64,000 nt of DNA from CAWDMC01 sp963803295 (GCA_963803295.1 CAWDMC010000023.1:620001-684000), one strand, 5' to 3'. Counted from the first letter of the stretch, positions 9,003 through 18,341 are shown. Numbers and translations: made by a program. Notes: generated by a model from the sequence alone, not told the origin.

Positions 9003-10262
9003 TCACTTCAGCTCGAGGACCACCAACCGGCCGTCGGTGTGCCACGCGCCGCCCGTCCCAGTGACTCCGCTGGTCAGAGGATCGGATCTGGAAACCAGCT
9101 TTTCTCCCCGAACCGCGCCGCCCGACTCGAGATCTGCCGCTACCCCCGAGCGCTCATCGTCGAGATCCGGATCGGTGGCGTGGGAAATCACGCCGGGATG
9201 AATATCGATGCCGATGTCGTGCGTGGCGGCGCCGAGCCAGATCGGCTGTCCGTCGGGTGTGGTCGCGGTCGTCTGCCACAAGCGCAGGTGGTGCCGCTTG
9301 GTAAAAGTATTGAACATTCTCTCCCAAGCCATATCCTCGGGGCGCCCGAAGAGATACAGCTGCGATACTGGCGCTTCGCCATATCCGCTATCGGAGGCCA
9401 TCGCTCCGATGGTTTTCCAAATGCTCTTGCCTGTCTTCTCCTGTGCCGCCAACCATCCTGCCTTTTCGAACGCCTGCTGGATGCGGCTCGCGCTGCCGAT
9501 CACCACCAGGTTCAGCGGATCGCCCGGTGTGCCTTCCTTGGTCTGGGTGCGCTGGGGAGCATGGGCTAGTAAATTGGCTACCGCCTCAAGCGTCGGAGCG
9601 CCAGTGATTGCAATAGTCGGGGTGAAGGTCCGGGTCACCGCCAGCGCCTGGTCCAACACGAATTCAAGGGTGGTCCCTACCGGCAGCGAGACTGACGTGT
9701 CAACCTTGCCGAGATTCCTGGCAGCTGCATCCTGGATCTGTCCTCCCAGAGTGGGATCGGATTTGTTGATTTTGGCGAACAGGGCGTCCAGATTGCTCGC
9801 CGGCACTTCGCTGGCCAGCAATCCGCGAATCGTTCCATCCGCGAGCACGGTTTCGCGGGAATTATCCACGTCTTTCACGTGCCCCGTCAGAGTGAGCTGG
9901 CTCTGGTTCGGCAGGTTCAGACGGGTGAACTGGATCTGCAGCCGGGCGCGATCAGTGGGACTGGAACTCGGGAAAAGCTTGGTAATCTCCCCTGTGACCG
10001 GAGTGCCCAGCGGCACCACCACGACGGTGTCGGCCTCGCGAACCTCGCGCGCCACGTGCGCGGTCACTTGCTGATGCAATCTGGATGTGGTGGTGCTCAC
10101 CGCTGTGTCGAGCCTCAGCCAGAGAACGGTTCCCGCCGGCAGCGGTGTTGGCGACTCGGGCGGATCAGCCGCGCCTACCCCTGGGACGCCATAGGCAATC
10201 CACGCCACCACAGCGAGTGCCTGCAACGTGGTGCGCCAAAGTCTGGTTGTGGAAGAAATCAT
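9003..10262 (-). CDS. Secreted or lipoprotein-like protein with LssY C-terminal domain
   Basis: Probably 419 residues from the ATG at 10262, which gives a clean signal peptide (MISSTTRLWRTTLQALAVVA, then a GVGAADP cleavage region). Longer upstream starts would bury that signal. The N-terminal third, with PLPAGTVLWLRLDTAVSTTT and PLGTPVTGEI, looks like a beta-rich envelope domain. The C-terminal third contains DPLNLVVIGS, QAFEKAGWLAA and LYLFGRPEDMAWER, typical of the LssY_C family, often found in membrane-associated phosphatase-like proteins. No phosphatase motif is present here. The exact role is unknown; export to the periplasm is likely. Confidence 0.75.
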   Translation of the reverse strand: MISSTTRLWRTTLQALAVVAWIAYGVPGVGAADPPESPTPLPAGTVLWLRLDTAVSTTTSRLHQQVTAHVAREVREADTVVVVPLGTPVTGEITKLFPSSSPTDRARLQIQFTRLNLPNQSQLTLTGHVKDVDNSRETVLADGTIRGLLASEVPASNLDALFAKINKSDPTLGGQIQDAAARNLGKVDTSVSLPVGTTLEFVLDQALAVTRTFTPTIAITGAPTLEAVANLLAHAPQRTQTKEGTPGDPLNLVVIGSASRIQQAFEKAGWLAAQEKTGKSIWKTIGAMASDSGYGEAPVSQLYLFGRPEDMAWERMFNTFTKRHHLRLWQTTATTPDGQPIWLGAATHDIGIDIHPGVISHATDPDLDDERSGVAADLESGGAVRGEKLVSRSDPLTSGVTGTGGAWHTDGRLVVLELK

Positions 10263-10420
10263 GGTTCCGGCCCAAACCGTTTCCGCTCTCGAATGCTTTC
10301 TTGCTAATGGATCATATAACGGAACGGGCTTTCGATGGAATCTTGCACGTACCGGGATGTCATTGTTTGCCGTTATGCGGTCCAAAACGAGGATCTGGTG
10401 CCTGTTCGAGTCGCGCGGTC

Positions 10421-10471
10421 GCAGGGGCGACCCTTATGGCCGCCCACGGCAGGCACAAGGCCTGCCCCTAC
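10421..10471. repeat. REP-like double palindrome upstream of a methyltransferase gene
   Basis: Two hairpins in tandem. The first is GGGCG...CGCCC around CCCTTATGGC. The second is GGCAGGC-ACAAG-GCCTGCC, a perfect seven-base stem. The sequence between the two divergent genes here has no plausible coding frame. The unit is of the same general style as the element at 16116-16166 but has a different sequence. Confidence 0.6.
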
Positions 10472-10586
10472 AGGGATGGCAAGGGCAATCTCTTGGCTGG
10501 TGCGTGTACTTGGCGTCTTGATGCCTTGGCGTGGTCTTACGGGGACGTGCGTTAGGGCGTTAGAATGATTAGGGGGTAATTTTCGA

Positions 10587-11336
10587 ATGGGACGCTTTGC
10601 CTCAACAGTACCGTTCTACATGCCCTATCGCGAGCCGTATTCGCCGGCATTTTTCACGGCCGTAGCAGACCGCCTCGGCCTGAATGGAGGGCAGCGCCTG
10701 ATCGATCTTGGTTGTGGCCCTGCGCCTCTGGCTATCGGATTCGCTCCTTTCCTGAGCTCGGTCACAGGGGTCGATCCCGAGCCCGAAATGGCGCGCGCGG
10801 CCCGGGAAAGCGCAGCTCAGGCGGGAGTCCGGATTGAACTGATTCGAGCCCGGGTGGAGGAACTGCCGGAATCCCTGGGGACCTTTGACGTAGTGACTAT
10901 CGGCCGCGCGCTCCACTGGATGGATCGTACGGTTGCTCTGGGCGTGCTTGAGCGTCTGGTGGCCGAGGGTGGCAGCATTCTGATTTGTGGCGCCATTCAC
11001 TCGCACTCGCCCGTCAACCGCTGGTCCGAGCCTTACGAACAGGCGCGCCGTTCGTGGGCCGACGACCCGAACGAGTCCTGCTACAAGCTCGAACTCGACA
11101 AGTGGTTTGCGGGCTCTCGCTTTCGCGTAGCCGATCAGATCACCGTTGCCCATCGGCACACGGTCGCCATATCCGGACTGATTGGCCGTGCCCTCTCCAA
11201 GTCGAACACCTCACCCGAGGTACTCGGCCCCCGGCGCGCGGAGTTCGAGGCATCGCTGGTCCGGGTACTTGTGCCCTTTGCCCAGGGAGGCGTTCTGATA
11301 GAGGAGATTGAAGCCTCGGCCACGGTAGTCCGCTGA
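10587..11336 (+). CDS. Class I SAM-dependent methyltransferase
   Basis: A 249-residue Rossmann-fold methyltransferase. Motif I is LIDLGCGPAPLAIGF near residues 38-52, the acidic SAM-ribose residue follows in VTGVDPEPEM, and motif IV is FDVVTIGRALHWMD near 104. The HWMD signature is frequent in UbiE/Tam-like small-molecule methyltransferases, but the substrate cannot be told. The ATG follows an AGGGGG ribosome-binding stretch. It stands alone, divergent from the LssY_C gene and preceded by a double palindrome. Confidence 0.88.
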   Translation: MGRFASTVPFYMPYREPYSPAFFTAVADRLGLNGGQRLIDLGCGPAPLAIGFAPFLSSVTGVDPEPEMARAARESAAQAGVRIELIRARVEELPESLGTFDVVTIGRALHWMDRTVALGVLERLVAEGGSILICGAIHSHSPVNRWSEPYEQARRSWADDPNESCYKLELDKWFAGSRFRVADQITVAHRHTVAISGLIGRALSKSNTSPEVLGPRRAEFEASLVRVLVPFAQGGVLIEEIEASATVVR

Positions 11337-11732
11337 CCGCGCCAAGGCTGTTCAGGGCAGCAAAGTCGCGGCGCTTGCAAAGGAAAGAACACCAAGCCAA
11401 GCGAATTGCGGGCGAAGGCGCCAAGATGTTTGCGATAAAACAGGAAATATGGTGCCTGGAACGTGTGAGAAAATTGAAGTTGCAGCCGTCGTTATCAACA
11501 GCGTAATGCATTAAAATACATAATATATTACATAATACTTACATAGGTGATACCAATATTCGCCTGTTCCTGTCCCCCGAGTTCCCGGAGTTCCGAGTTC
11601 CCCAAAACCGGGTGCAGCGGAATATCGTGGTTGGCGAATTGCACGTCCATGCTTGCCGATCGGATATTTGATACCCACCGGCTGCCCGCCGGGACGTAAG
11701 CGGGAAGTAAAGATAGAAGGAGAGTTCACGAA
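11337..11732. other. Intergenic stretch of about 400 bases with an AT-rich core
   Basis: No convincing gene. The segment around 11505-11550 is strikingly AT-rich (runs of TAAAATACATAATATATT type) compared with the GC-rich surroundings. It is followed by short repeated GAGTTCCC/GGAGTTCC units near 11577-11605. The AT-rich core could hold a promoter for the gene at 11733 or be a small foreign remnant; neither is demonstrated. Confidence 0.5.
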
Positions 11733-12272
11733 ATGGCCGGCTTACTCGAAGGTGACTACGGCGCCGGCGAAGAGCGGCGCGCGCGCGTAATAAAGATCAT
11801 CGTGGTTTCCGTTTTGGCCCTGACGGTGATCGCCGGGACCGTCTATGTTTTCTTCCACAACTATCGTCAGGAGCAGCAGGTGAAGCAGTTCATGAAACTG
11901 CTCGAGGCCCGCGACTATCAGGGTGCGTACAACCTGTGGACGGGGTCCGACTCGGCCCGCGCGCGATACTCCATGAGCGATTTCATGCAGGATTGGGGCG
12001 CGTCGGTGGATGTCAACGGGTACGCCATCCTCGATGCCGAGAGCTGCGACAAAAGCGTCATCGTCGACGTGGACGCCGGACACGCCGGCGACCGCAAGGT
12101 GTGGGTGGACCGTGCTAGTCTGTCCATGAGTTTCCCGCCGAACGAAGCCGGGTGCGTGCAGGCCCTCGTAGACGGACGCGGGAATCTGTCGTACCGCCAC
12201 AGGCATAACCTGATTTACGAGTGGTTCCGCAACGTGAGATACCGCCTTCGCGGCCGGACGTACCAGAGGTAG
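11733..12272 (+). CDS. Single-pass membrane protein of unknown function
   Basis: 179 residues, starting at an ATG with AAGGAG about ten bases upstream. A short charged N-terminus precedes one membrane segment (IIVVSVLALTVIAGTVYVFF, about residues 22-41). A soluble domain follows, with KQFMKLLEARDYQGAYNLW near residue 52. That helix resembles the DUF4864/NTF2-like 'ARDY..AY.L' repeats seen in exported proteins of this kind. The domain is probably periplasmic. Two cysteines (SCDKS and AGCVQ) could form a disulphide. It has no operon partner. Confidence 0.72.
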   Translation: MAGLLEGDYGAGEERRARVIKIIVVSVLALTVIAGTVYVFFHNYRQEQQVKQFMKLLEARDYQGAYNLWTGSDSARARYSMSDFMQDWGASVDVNGYAILDAESCDKSVIVDVDAGHAGDRKVWVDRASLSMSFPPNEAGCVQALVDGRGNLSYRHRHNLIYEWFRNVRYRLRGRTYQR

Positions 12273-12553
12273 TAGCTGAGCGCGCGCCACGCCATTCGGG
12301 TATCGTGGTGTTAGTCTAGCAGCTGGACCGTTGGGGTTGGCCGGTCACGGATCTGCTGACGACTCTCCACGAACTGGAGTACCTCCACTTCGGCCTCATA
12401 TCGTTGACGGGAGGTTCCAGGCCGAATGTACGCGAGCGAAGGCGATTTCGCCCGTCCTCGAAGGTCAATGAGTCGCAGTCGGACGCTTGGCCCCGAACAG
12501 GTCCTGCACCGCTGATATACTCCTACGGATCTGCTGGCACCTCCGCAAAATGA

Positions 12554-14011
12554 CTAGGGCGAGCCGGCTTCCTCATCCTTTATCGGCAAGCCGGTCCAGC
12601 GTGCCAGCACCTCCTCGATATCCTCAGGCGTGACGCTCAGGACAAGCTCGCTAATCTTGTACTTCTCAGAGATTTGACGCAGGTTCTCGCGCTCCTTGCG
12701 TTCCTCTTCCGAGTAGAACCGCGCCTTTTCAAACTCGTGATTGGCGATAGAGGTCTCCATCCGCTGCACGATGAACCGGATGCGCTTTTGAAGAGTGATC
12801 GCTTCTTCTGGCAGCGCGTTCTGACGTAGCTTCACGCAAGCCCCCGCTTCGTCGATCAGATCGATGGCCTTGTCGGGCAGATACCGGTCGGGAAGATACC
12901 GCTGCGAGAGAGTGACGGCACACTGAAGGGCTTCCTCCGTGTAGGCGACGCCGTGAAACCTCTCGTAACGATTCTTGATACCCAGCAGGATCTGGACGGC
13001 CTCGGCCTCCGATGGCGGAGTCACATTCACAGGCTGGAAAGAACGCTCCAACCAGGGCTCCCGCTCGACTGATCTGCCATAGTCCACCGGGGTCGAGGCG
13101 CCGATCGATTGGATATCACCGTGCGACAGGGCAGGTTTCAGAATATCAGCGGCTTCCAGCGATCCTCTGGCGCCTCCGAGCGCGAAAAGTTCTTCGATAA
13201 AGAGAATCGCGTCTCGGGTTTCCATCAGTTCTCTCACGACACCTCGGAGACGATCCTCCAGCCGGTTGGTTGGCCCCGATCCGGCCATCAAAGCGGAGAG
13301 ATCCAGCGCCAGGATGCGCTTTTCACCTAAAGGCGAGGGCACGTCCCCTTCGGCGATGCGCAGGGCCAGGCCCTTCACCAACGCCGCCTTGCCCACTCCC
13401 GTCTCTCCGATCAGCACAGGATTGCTCCTGGTGCGGCGGCAAAGAATTCGCACCACCTGCTCCAGCTCCCTTTGGCGTCCAATAAAGGGGTCCAGTTGGT
13501 CCTGGGTCGCGTCCCGGGTCAGATCGCGGCTGAATTCGGCGAGTAGCGACGTCTCCCTGGGGCGGTTCGCGCTCCGCTCTTCTGCCGGGGGCCGGGCTAT
13601 CTTCTCGCGGAGGGTTGCGAGGCTCAGTGCGCGTTCGTGCAGGATGTCGGCGGCAAAGCAGTTCTCTTCACGCAGGAGTCCCAGCAGCAAGTGCTCCGTC
13701 CCGATTTGCGCATGGGACAGCCGCTCGGCCTCCTCCGCCGCGTAGTTCAGAGCGCGCCTTGCTTCCTCGCTGAGTGGGAGGTCCGCCGCGCCTGAGGCTT
13801 TCTCGCGCGCAGGGGCATGTGCCTCAATTTGCTTGCGAATGGGTTCGACTGAAGCGGGACCGCCGAGAAAACGTCCGGCGAGGGCCTTATCCTCGCGCAA
13901 AAGGCCTAGCAGTAGATGCTCCGTCTCGATTTGAGGACTGCCAAGCTGGCTGGCCTCGTAGCGAGCGAAGAAAATCACCCGCCGGGCCTTTTCCGTGTAT
14001 CTCTCGAACAT
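12554..14011 (-). CDS. Half-length ClpC-like protein: double Clp N domain plus one AAA module
   Basis: 485 residues against about 810 for ClpC. Two Clp-N repeats (IETEHLLLGLLRED near 28; IGTEHLLLGLLREENCF near 100) precede one AAA+ domain (about 165-360) and a coiled-coil/UVR-like middle region. The chain ends at EEVLARWTGLPIKDEEAGSP, exactly where ClpC would enter its second ATPase domain. The Walker A reads GETGVGKAALV, with alanine instead of the usual threonine, and Walker B reads LFIEELFALGG instead of FIDELH. ATPase activity may be reduced. No ClpP-docking loop is present, so it may act as an adaptor or a specialised chaperone. No second-domain remnant is found downstream. Confidence 0.85.
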   Translation of the reverse strand: MFERYTEKARRVIFFARYEASQLGSPQIETEHLLLGLLREDKALAGRFLGGPASVEPIRKQIEAHAPAREKASGAADLPLSEEARRALNYAAEEAERLSHAQIGTEHLLLGLLREENCFAADILHERALSLATLREKIARPPAEERSANRPRETSLLAEFSRDLTRDATQDQLDPFIGRQRELEQVVRILCRRTRSNPVLIGETGVGKAALVKGLALRIAEGDVPSPLGEKRILALDLSALMAGSGPTNRLEDRLRGVVRELMETRDAILFIEELFALGGARGSLEAADILKPALSHGDIQSIGASTPVDYGRSVEREPWLERSFQPVNVTPPSEAEAVQILLGIKNRYERFHGVAYTEEALQCAVTLSQRYLPDRYLPDKAIDLIDEAGACVKLRQNALPEEAITLQKRIRFIVQRMETSIANHEFEKARFYSEEERKERENLRQISEKYKISELVLSVTPEDIEEVLARWTGLPIKDEEAGSP

Positions 14012-14202
14012 GATCCCTCGTCTTTGAGCTATGACCGGTTCCGGCTAGAGTTTACAATGCATCGAACGGTTGGGGAATGCCGATTTGTTAACCGTTGGAA
14101 ACCCCAAGTCAATTGCGGGGTTGCGTCTCTTACGGCGAACCCCGTAGAATGGCCCGCTTCAGTTTCGGCAAGGTCGATCGGATGAGTGGTTGAGGAGAGC
14201 AC

Positions 14203-14832
14203 TTGCACTTTCTCAAGGCGTTGGGGTTCCGGTTGGCCGCTGTCTTCGCGGCGTGGGGCGGTCTGGGTCTGTTCACCGTCAACTTTCTCGATTCTTCCTT
14301 TCTCAGCTTTCCGGTGATAAACGATCTCTTGCTGATTCACCTGGCAGCGCAGCATCCAGCGCGCGCCGCGATCTATGCGGTGCTCGCTACGGTAGGATCG
14401 GTAGCGGGTTCATTCTGTATTTTCGGCGTCGCTCTGGCCGGCGAGGAATTCTTCCTGCACAAGCTTACCCGGAAACGCGGAGGCACTCCCAAGGAACACG
14501 GTCGGGTCTACCGCTGGATGGAGCGGAACGAATTTGTTGCTATCCTGGTGGCGTCGCTGCTTCCTCCTCCTACCCCTTTCAAGATCTTTCCATTTGTTGC
14601 GGGCGCGCTGAAAATGCACTGGGCGCGCTTCGCTGCCAGCCTCGCACTCGGCAGGTTCATTCGCTTTGGAGCTGAGGCTTACCTTGGATCGCGTTACGGA
14701 GCGGCCGCCGAGGTTTACCTGCGCAAAAACATGCTGAAAGTCTCGCTGATCGCGGTCGCAGTCATCGTGATTCTGACTGCGTTGAGTCGCTTGGCTGGCG
14801 GGCGCACCCAAGCGAAGCCTTGTGGCTCGTAA
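14203..14832 (+). CDS. VTT-domain (DedA/YqaA-like) inner-membrane protein
   Basis: 209 residues with several membrane segments and the VTT (SNARE-associated Golgi/DedA) arrangement. An amphipathic re-entrant region lies around VASLLPPPTPFKIFPFVAGAL (near residues 117-136), followed by RFIRFGAEAYLGSRYG. Relatives are thought to flip or transport lipids such as undecaprenyl phosphate, but this branch is unassigned. The start is a TTG at 14203 preceded by GAGGAG. It is monocistronic, pointing toward the formate dehydrogenase operon. Confidence 0.8.
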   Translation: MHFLKALGFRLAAVFAAWGGLGLFTVNFLDSSFLSFPVINDLLLIHLAAQHPARAAIYAVLATVGSVAGSFCIFGVALAGEEFFLHKLTRKRGGTPKEHGRVYRWMERNEFVAILVASLLPPPTPFKIFPFVAGALKMHWARFAASLALGRFIRFGAEAYLGSRYGAAAEVYLRKNMLKVSLIAVAVIVILTALSRLAGGRTQAKPCGS

Positions 14833-14991
14833 TGCGAATGGACGGGCAGTTAGCCGCTTCCACGGGTCGGGCTGGACATCCAAGTGGATTGTTCCGGGGC
14901 GTCCCGTCGGTCGTGCAGAATCTCGGATTGACCCTTCCCATCATTCGGTAGACACAAGCGACCATCTGCCCCAAGGGATCAGCGAAAACAG

Positions 14992-15019
14992 TTGACAAAC
15001 ATATCCGTTAGTCGATAAC
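14992..15019 (+). promoter_or_regulatory. Candidate sigma-70-like promoter of the formate dehydrogenase operon
   Basis: TTGACA at 14992-14997, a 16-base spacer, then GATAAC (or the overlapping TAACAA) at 15014-15019. It lies about 50 bases upstream of the fdnG start in a locally AT-rich patch. The -35 box is perfect; the -10 box is weak. No clear FNR- or NarL-type site was recognised. Confidence 0.4.
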
Positions 15020-15069
15020 AATACACTATCACCACTGTTTCCGGATGTTTGGCGTTCACGGAGGTCCGC

Positions 15070-18000
15070 ATGGTTACCACGCGTAGGGACTTTCTGAAGG
15101 TCAGTACGGTCGGGGGTGCAGTCGCTGCGATGCTGGGTTTCGACCTGGCGCCTGCCTATGCCGAGATGAGAGCGCTAAAGATCGCTCGCGCCACGGAAAC
15201 ACGCTCCACCTGCCCTTATTGTTCGGTGAGCTGCGGCGTCATCATCCACACCCTCGGCGAAGGCGCAAGAACGTGACCCCGCCGGTGGTCCACGTGGAGG
15301 GCGATCCGGACCATCCCATCAATCGCGGCACGCTGTGTCCCAAGGGTTCGTCGCTGCAGCAGGACATTCTGAATGACCGGCGGCTGTTGAAACCGCAGGT
15401 GCGGCGGCCCGGCTCCGATCATTGGGAAGACATCTCCTGGGATCAGGCGATCGACGAAGATCGCGCTTGGACTCAAGAAGACGCGCGACGAGACCTTCAT
15501 CGAAAGAGATGCGCAGGGCCACACCGTGAACCGCTGTGAAGAGCATCGCCTGGACCGGCGGCTGCACCGACACCAACGAGTTCAATTATCTGGTCGTGAA
15601 AGTCCATGCGCAGCCTGGGCGTGTGCGTACCTCGAAAACCAGGCCAGGGTTTGACACGGCCCCACGGTCTCAAGTTTGGGACCAACGTTCGGACGCGGGG
15701 CGATGACCAACGGCTGGATCGACATCAAGAACACCGACATGATGTTGATCATGGGCGGCAATCCGGCCGAAAACCATCCCTGCGGCTTCAAGTGGGCAAT
15801 CGAAGCCAAGCGGCAATCGCAACGCCAAGATGATCGTGGTCGATCCGCGCTTCACGCGCACGGCCGCCGTGGCCGACCTGTTCCTGCAGATCCGCGCCGG
15901 CACCGATATCGCCTTCCTCGGCGGCCTGATCCACTACGCGATCGAAAACAACCGCATCGCCAAAGAATACCTGGTCAACTTCACCAACGCCGCGTTCGTC
16001 ATCAAAGACGGTTTCAAGCTGCCTGAGGACGGGCTGTATTCCGGCTTCGACGCGCCACCACAGACCTACGACAAATCAACTTGGAATTAGCCGAAGGCGG
16101 CGACGTGAGCGGAAGTGCCACGGGCGTCCCGCCCGTGAACGGTCATGGGCAGGATGCCCATGCCACACCGTCTCCTCCGCCCGCGCTGCCGGCGAATGTC
16201 GCCTACGACCTCACGCTTCGAGCATCCGCGCTGCGTCTTATCAGCTCTTGCGCAAGCAGTACTCGCGCTACACGCCGGAGATGGTGGAGACGCATCACCG
16301 GCATTCCGCAAGACCAGTTCCTCAAGGCCGCCGACCTGTTCACTTCGATTCGCAAAGACGGCGACATGAAGAAGGTCGCGCACCATCATCTACGCCGTGG
16401 GCTGGACGCAGCATACGCTTCGGTACGCAGATCATTCGCACCGCGGCGATGCTGCAACTGCTGCTGGGCAACGTGGGGCGCGCCGGTGGCGGCGTGAACG
16501 CGCTGCGCGGCCACTCGAACATCCAGGGCGCCACGGACATGGCCGGCATCTTCGACATCCTCCCCGGCTATCTGAAGGTGCCGAACCCGAGCGATACCAG
16601 ACCTGGAAGGCGTATCTGAAGCGCATCACGCCGAAGCCCGTCCAAGCCGGGCGAGTGGGAATCGTTGAACTACTGGTCGAACACGCCGAAGTTCGCGGTG
16701 TCGTTCCTCAAAGCCGATGTACGGCGATGCCGCGCACAAGGAGAACGATTGGGCCTTCGACTACCTGCCCAAAGTCGACCGCGAATTATTCCTGGGTCGC
16801 AAATCTGGGACGACATGTACCGGGGCAAGCGTGAAGGGTCTACTTCGCTTTCGGCATGAACGGCGTCATGATCGGCCCCGATTCGAAGAAAAACATCGAT
16901 GCGCTGAAGAAGGCCGACTGGCTGGTGGTGTGCGAAATCTATCCCGACGAGACCAGCGAATTCTGGCAGTCGCCGGGCATCACGCCGGAGGAAATGAAGA
17001 AGCATCCAGACCACAGTCTACCGCCTGCCCGGCGCGGGGTTCGCAGAAAAGGACGGCACGTTCGTCAACTCGGCGCGTTGGCTGCAATGGAAGAATGCCG
17101 CGCTGCCGCCGCCGGGCGATGCCGGCTCGATCAGGAAATCCTGGCGCAGATCTTTCTCAAGGTGCGCGAGCTGTACCAGAAGGAGGGCGGAAAATTTCCG
17201 GATCCGATTCTGAATCTCACTTGGACCTACACGATCCCCACAATCCCTCGCTGGCCGAAGTCGCGAAGGAGATCAACGGCAAGGCGCTGGCCGACGTCAC
17301 CGACCCGCAAACGAAACAGACGATCAAGGCCGGCCAGCAACTGCCGGCATTTGCCTGGTTGCGCGACGACGGCACGACGGCGTGCGGCAACTGGATCTAC
17401 TGCGGATCGCTGGACTGAGGCCGGGCCGCTGATGCAGCGCGCGGCACCGAAGATCCGTCCGGGCTCGGCATCTATCCGAACTGGGCCTGGTCGTTGGCCC
17501 GTGAATCGCCGCGTGCTTTACAACCGCGCCTCCTGCGACGTGGAGGGCAAGCCGTGGGACCCCGACCGCCGCCAGGTCTGGTGGAACGAAAACGCCCAGA
17601 AGTGGATCGGGCAACGACGTTCCCGATTTCAAAGCCGACTCGAAGCCGAAGGATCACATGGGGCCGTTCATCATGAATCCGGAAGGAGTCGGGCCGGCTC
17701 TTCGTGCCGCTTGGCTTAGTGACGGACGGGCCCTTCCCGGAGCACTACGAACCCATCGAAAGCCCCATCGCGAACCCGCTGCACCCGAGCCAATCGCACA
17801 ATCCGGTGGTGAAGAAGCTACAAGACGCCAATGGACAAGTACGGCACTGTTGCCGATGGCTTCAACATCGTCTGCACCACTTACCGGCTGACCGAGCACT
17901 ATCACTACTGGACCAAGAACAACCCATGAACGTCGAGCTGGTGCCGGAACCGTTCGTGGAGATTCCCGCCGAGCTGGCCGAGGAGATGGGCACTCAACGG

Positions 18001-18265
18001 CGGCGAGCGGGTCAAGGTCACCAGCGCGCGCAGTGAATCTACATCGCCAAGGCCATGGTGACGCGGCGCATCAAGTCCGATGATGATCGACGGCAAGAAG
18101 ATGTACCAGATCGGCATTCCGATTCATTGGGGTTACCGCGGGATCGCGGAGGACGATGGGCGGACGGCACAGACGCCGACCAATCTGCTTTCGCCGACGG
18201 TCACCGATCCCAACGCGTTCACGCCGGAGTTCAAGGGCTTCCTGGTGAAACTGGAGAAGGCGTAA
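15070..18265 (+). CDS. fdnG: Formate dehydrogenase-N-type alpha subunit, selenocysteine-containing (many frameshifts)
   Basis: Molybdopterin (bis-MGD) formate oxidase of about 1,050 residues. The ATG at 15070, after ACGGAGG, gives the Tat signal TTRRDFLKVSTVGG, so the enzyme is exported. CPYCSVSCGV and CPKG bind a 4Fe-4S cluster. The active site reads RVUHGPTV, with an in-frame TGA at 15652-15654 as selenocysteine. Family sequence continues to the end (MYGDAAHKENDWAF, GIPIHWGYRG), but the frame changes more than twenty times, mostly by one extra base (for example near 15459, 15604, 15811, 16217, 16238, 16380, 16599, 16714, 16829, 17006). Substitutions are few, so sequencing or assembly indels are more likely than decay. 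A palindromic repeat is inserted at 16116-16166. Confidence 0.88.
15652..15683 (+). promoter_or_regulatory. Selenocysteine TGA codon with bacterial SECIS hairpin in fdnG
   Basis: The TGA at 15652-15654 sits in the conserved context Val-U-His-Gly-Pro-Thr, where FdnG uses selenocysteine. A hairpin follows: GGTCTC (15666-15671), loop AAGTTT (15672-15677) and GGGACC (15678-15683). This is a six-pair stem including one G-U pair. Its loop begins 17 bases after the TGA and contains the G-U dinucleotide typical of SelB-binding loops. Spacing matches known bacterial SECIS elements. selA, selB and selC are not in this window. Confidence 0.82.
16116..16166 (+). repeat. REP-like double palindrome inserted in frame within fdnG
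   Basis: Two perfect hairpins: CACGGGC-GTCCC-GCCCGTG (16119-16137) and CATGGGC-AGGAT-GCCCATG (16144-16162), bounded by TGCCAC at the left and ATGCCAC at the right. In the frame that leads into the following fdnG sequence it encodes ATGVPPVNGHGQDAHAT. That peptide is unrelated to formate dehydrogenase and lies in a surface linker between YDKSTWN and ALPANVAYDLTL. The element adds about 17 codons without a stop. Confidence 0.75.
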
Positions 18266-18307
18266 ACCGGAGGCGCGGGCCTTCAGTGGAACACTTGGTT
18301 GGTGTAT

Positions 18308-18341
18308 GTCACTTGTCACTCGTCACTTGTCACTCGTCACT
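18308..18341. repeat. Five tandem 7-base units between fdnG and fdnH
   Basis: The unit GTCACTY is repeated five times with T and C alternating, so the higher-order period is 14 bases. It ends 14 bases before the fdnH start codon, just upstream of its CCGAGG ribosome-binding sequence. Such a short-period array next to a start can vary in length by slippage. Confidence 0.7.

Noticed and set aside
8734..9045. 103-codon minus-strand frame across a palindromic repeat
   Set aside because: It translates the repeat (SPGLRPPSSPKGRG-like), a common artefact.
10395..10425. GTTCGAGTC resembling a tRNA T-loop
   Set aside because: No acceptor stem, D-loop or anticodon arm can be built around it.
15652..15654. 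TGA in fdnG read as a nonsense mutation
   Set aside because: Context VUHGPT and the downstream SECIS hairpin identify it as selenocysteine.
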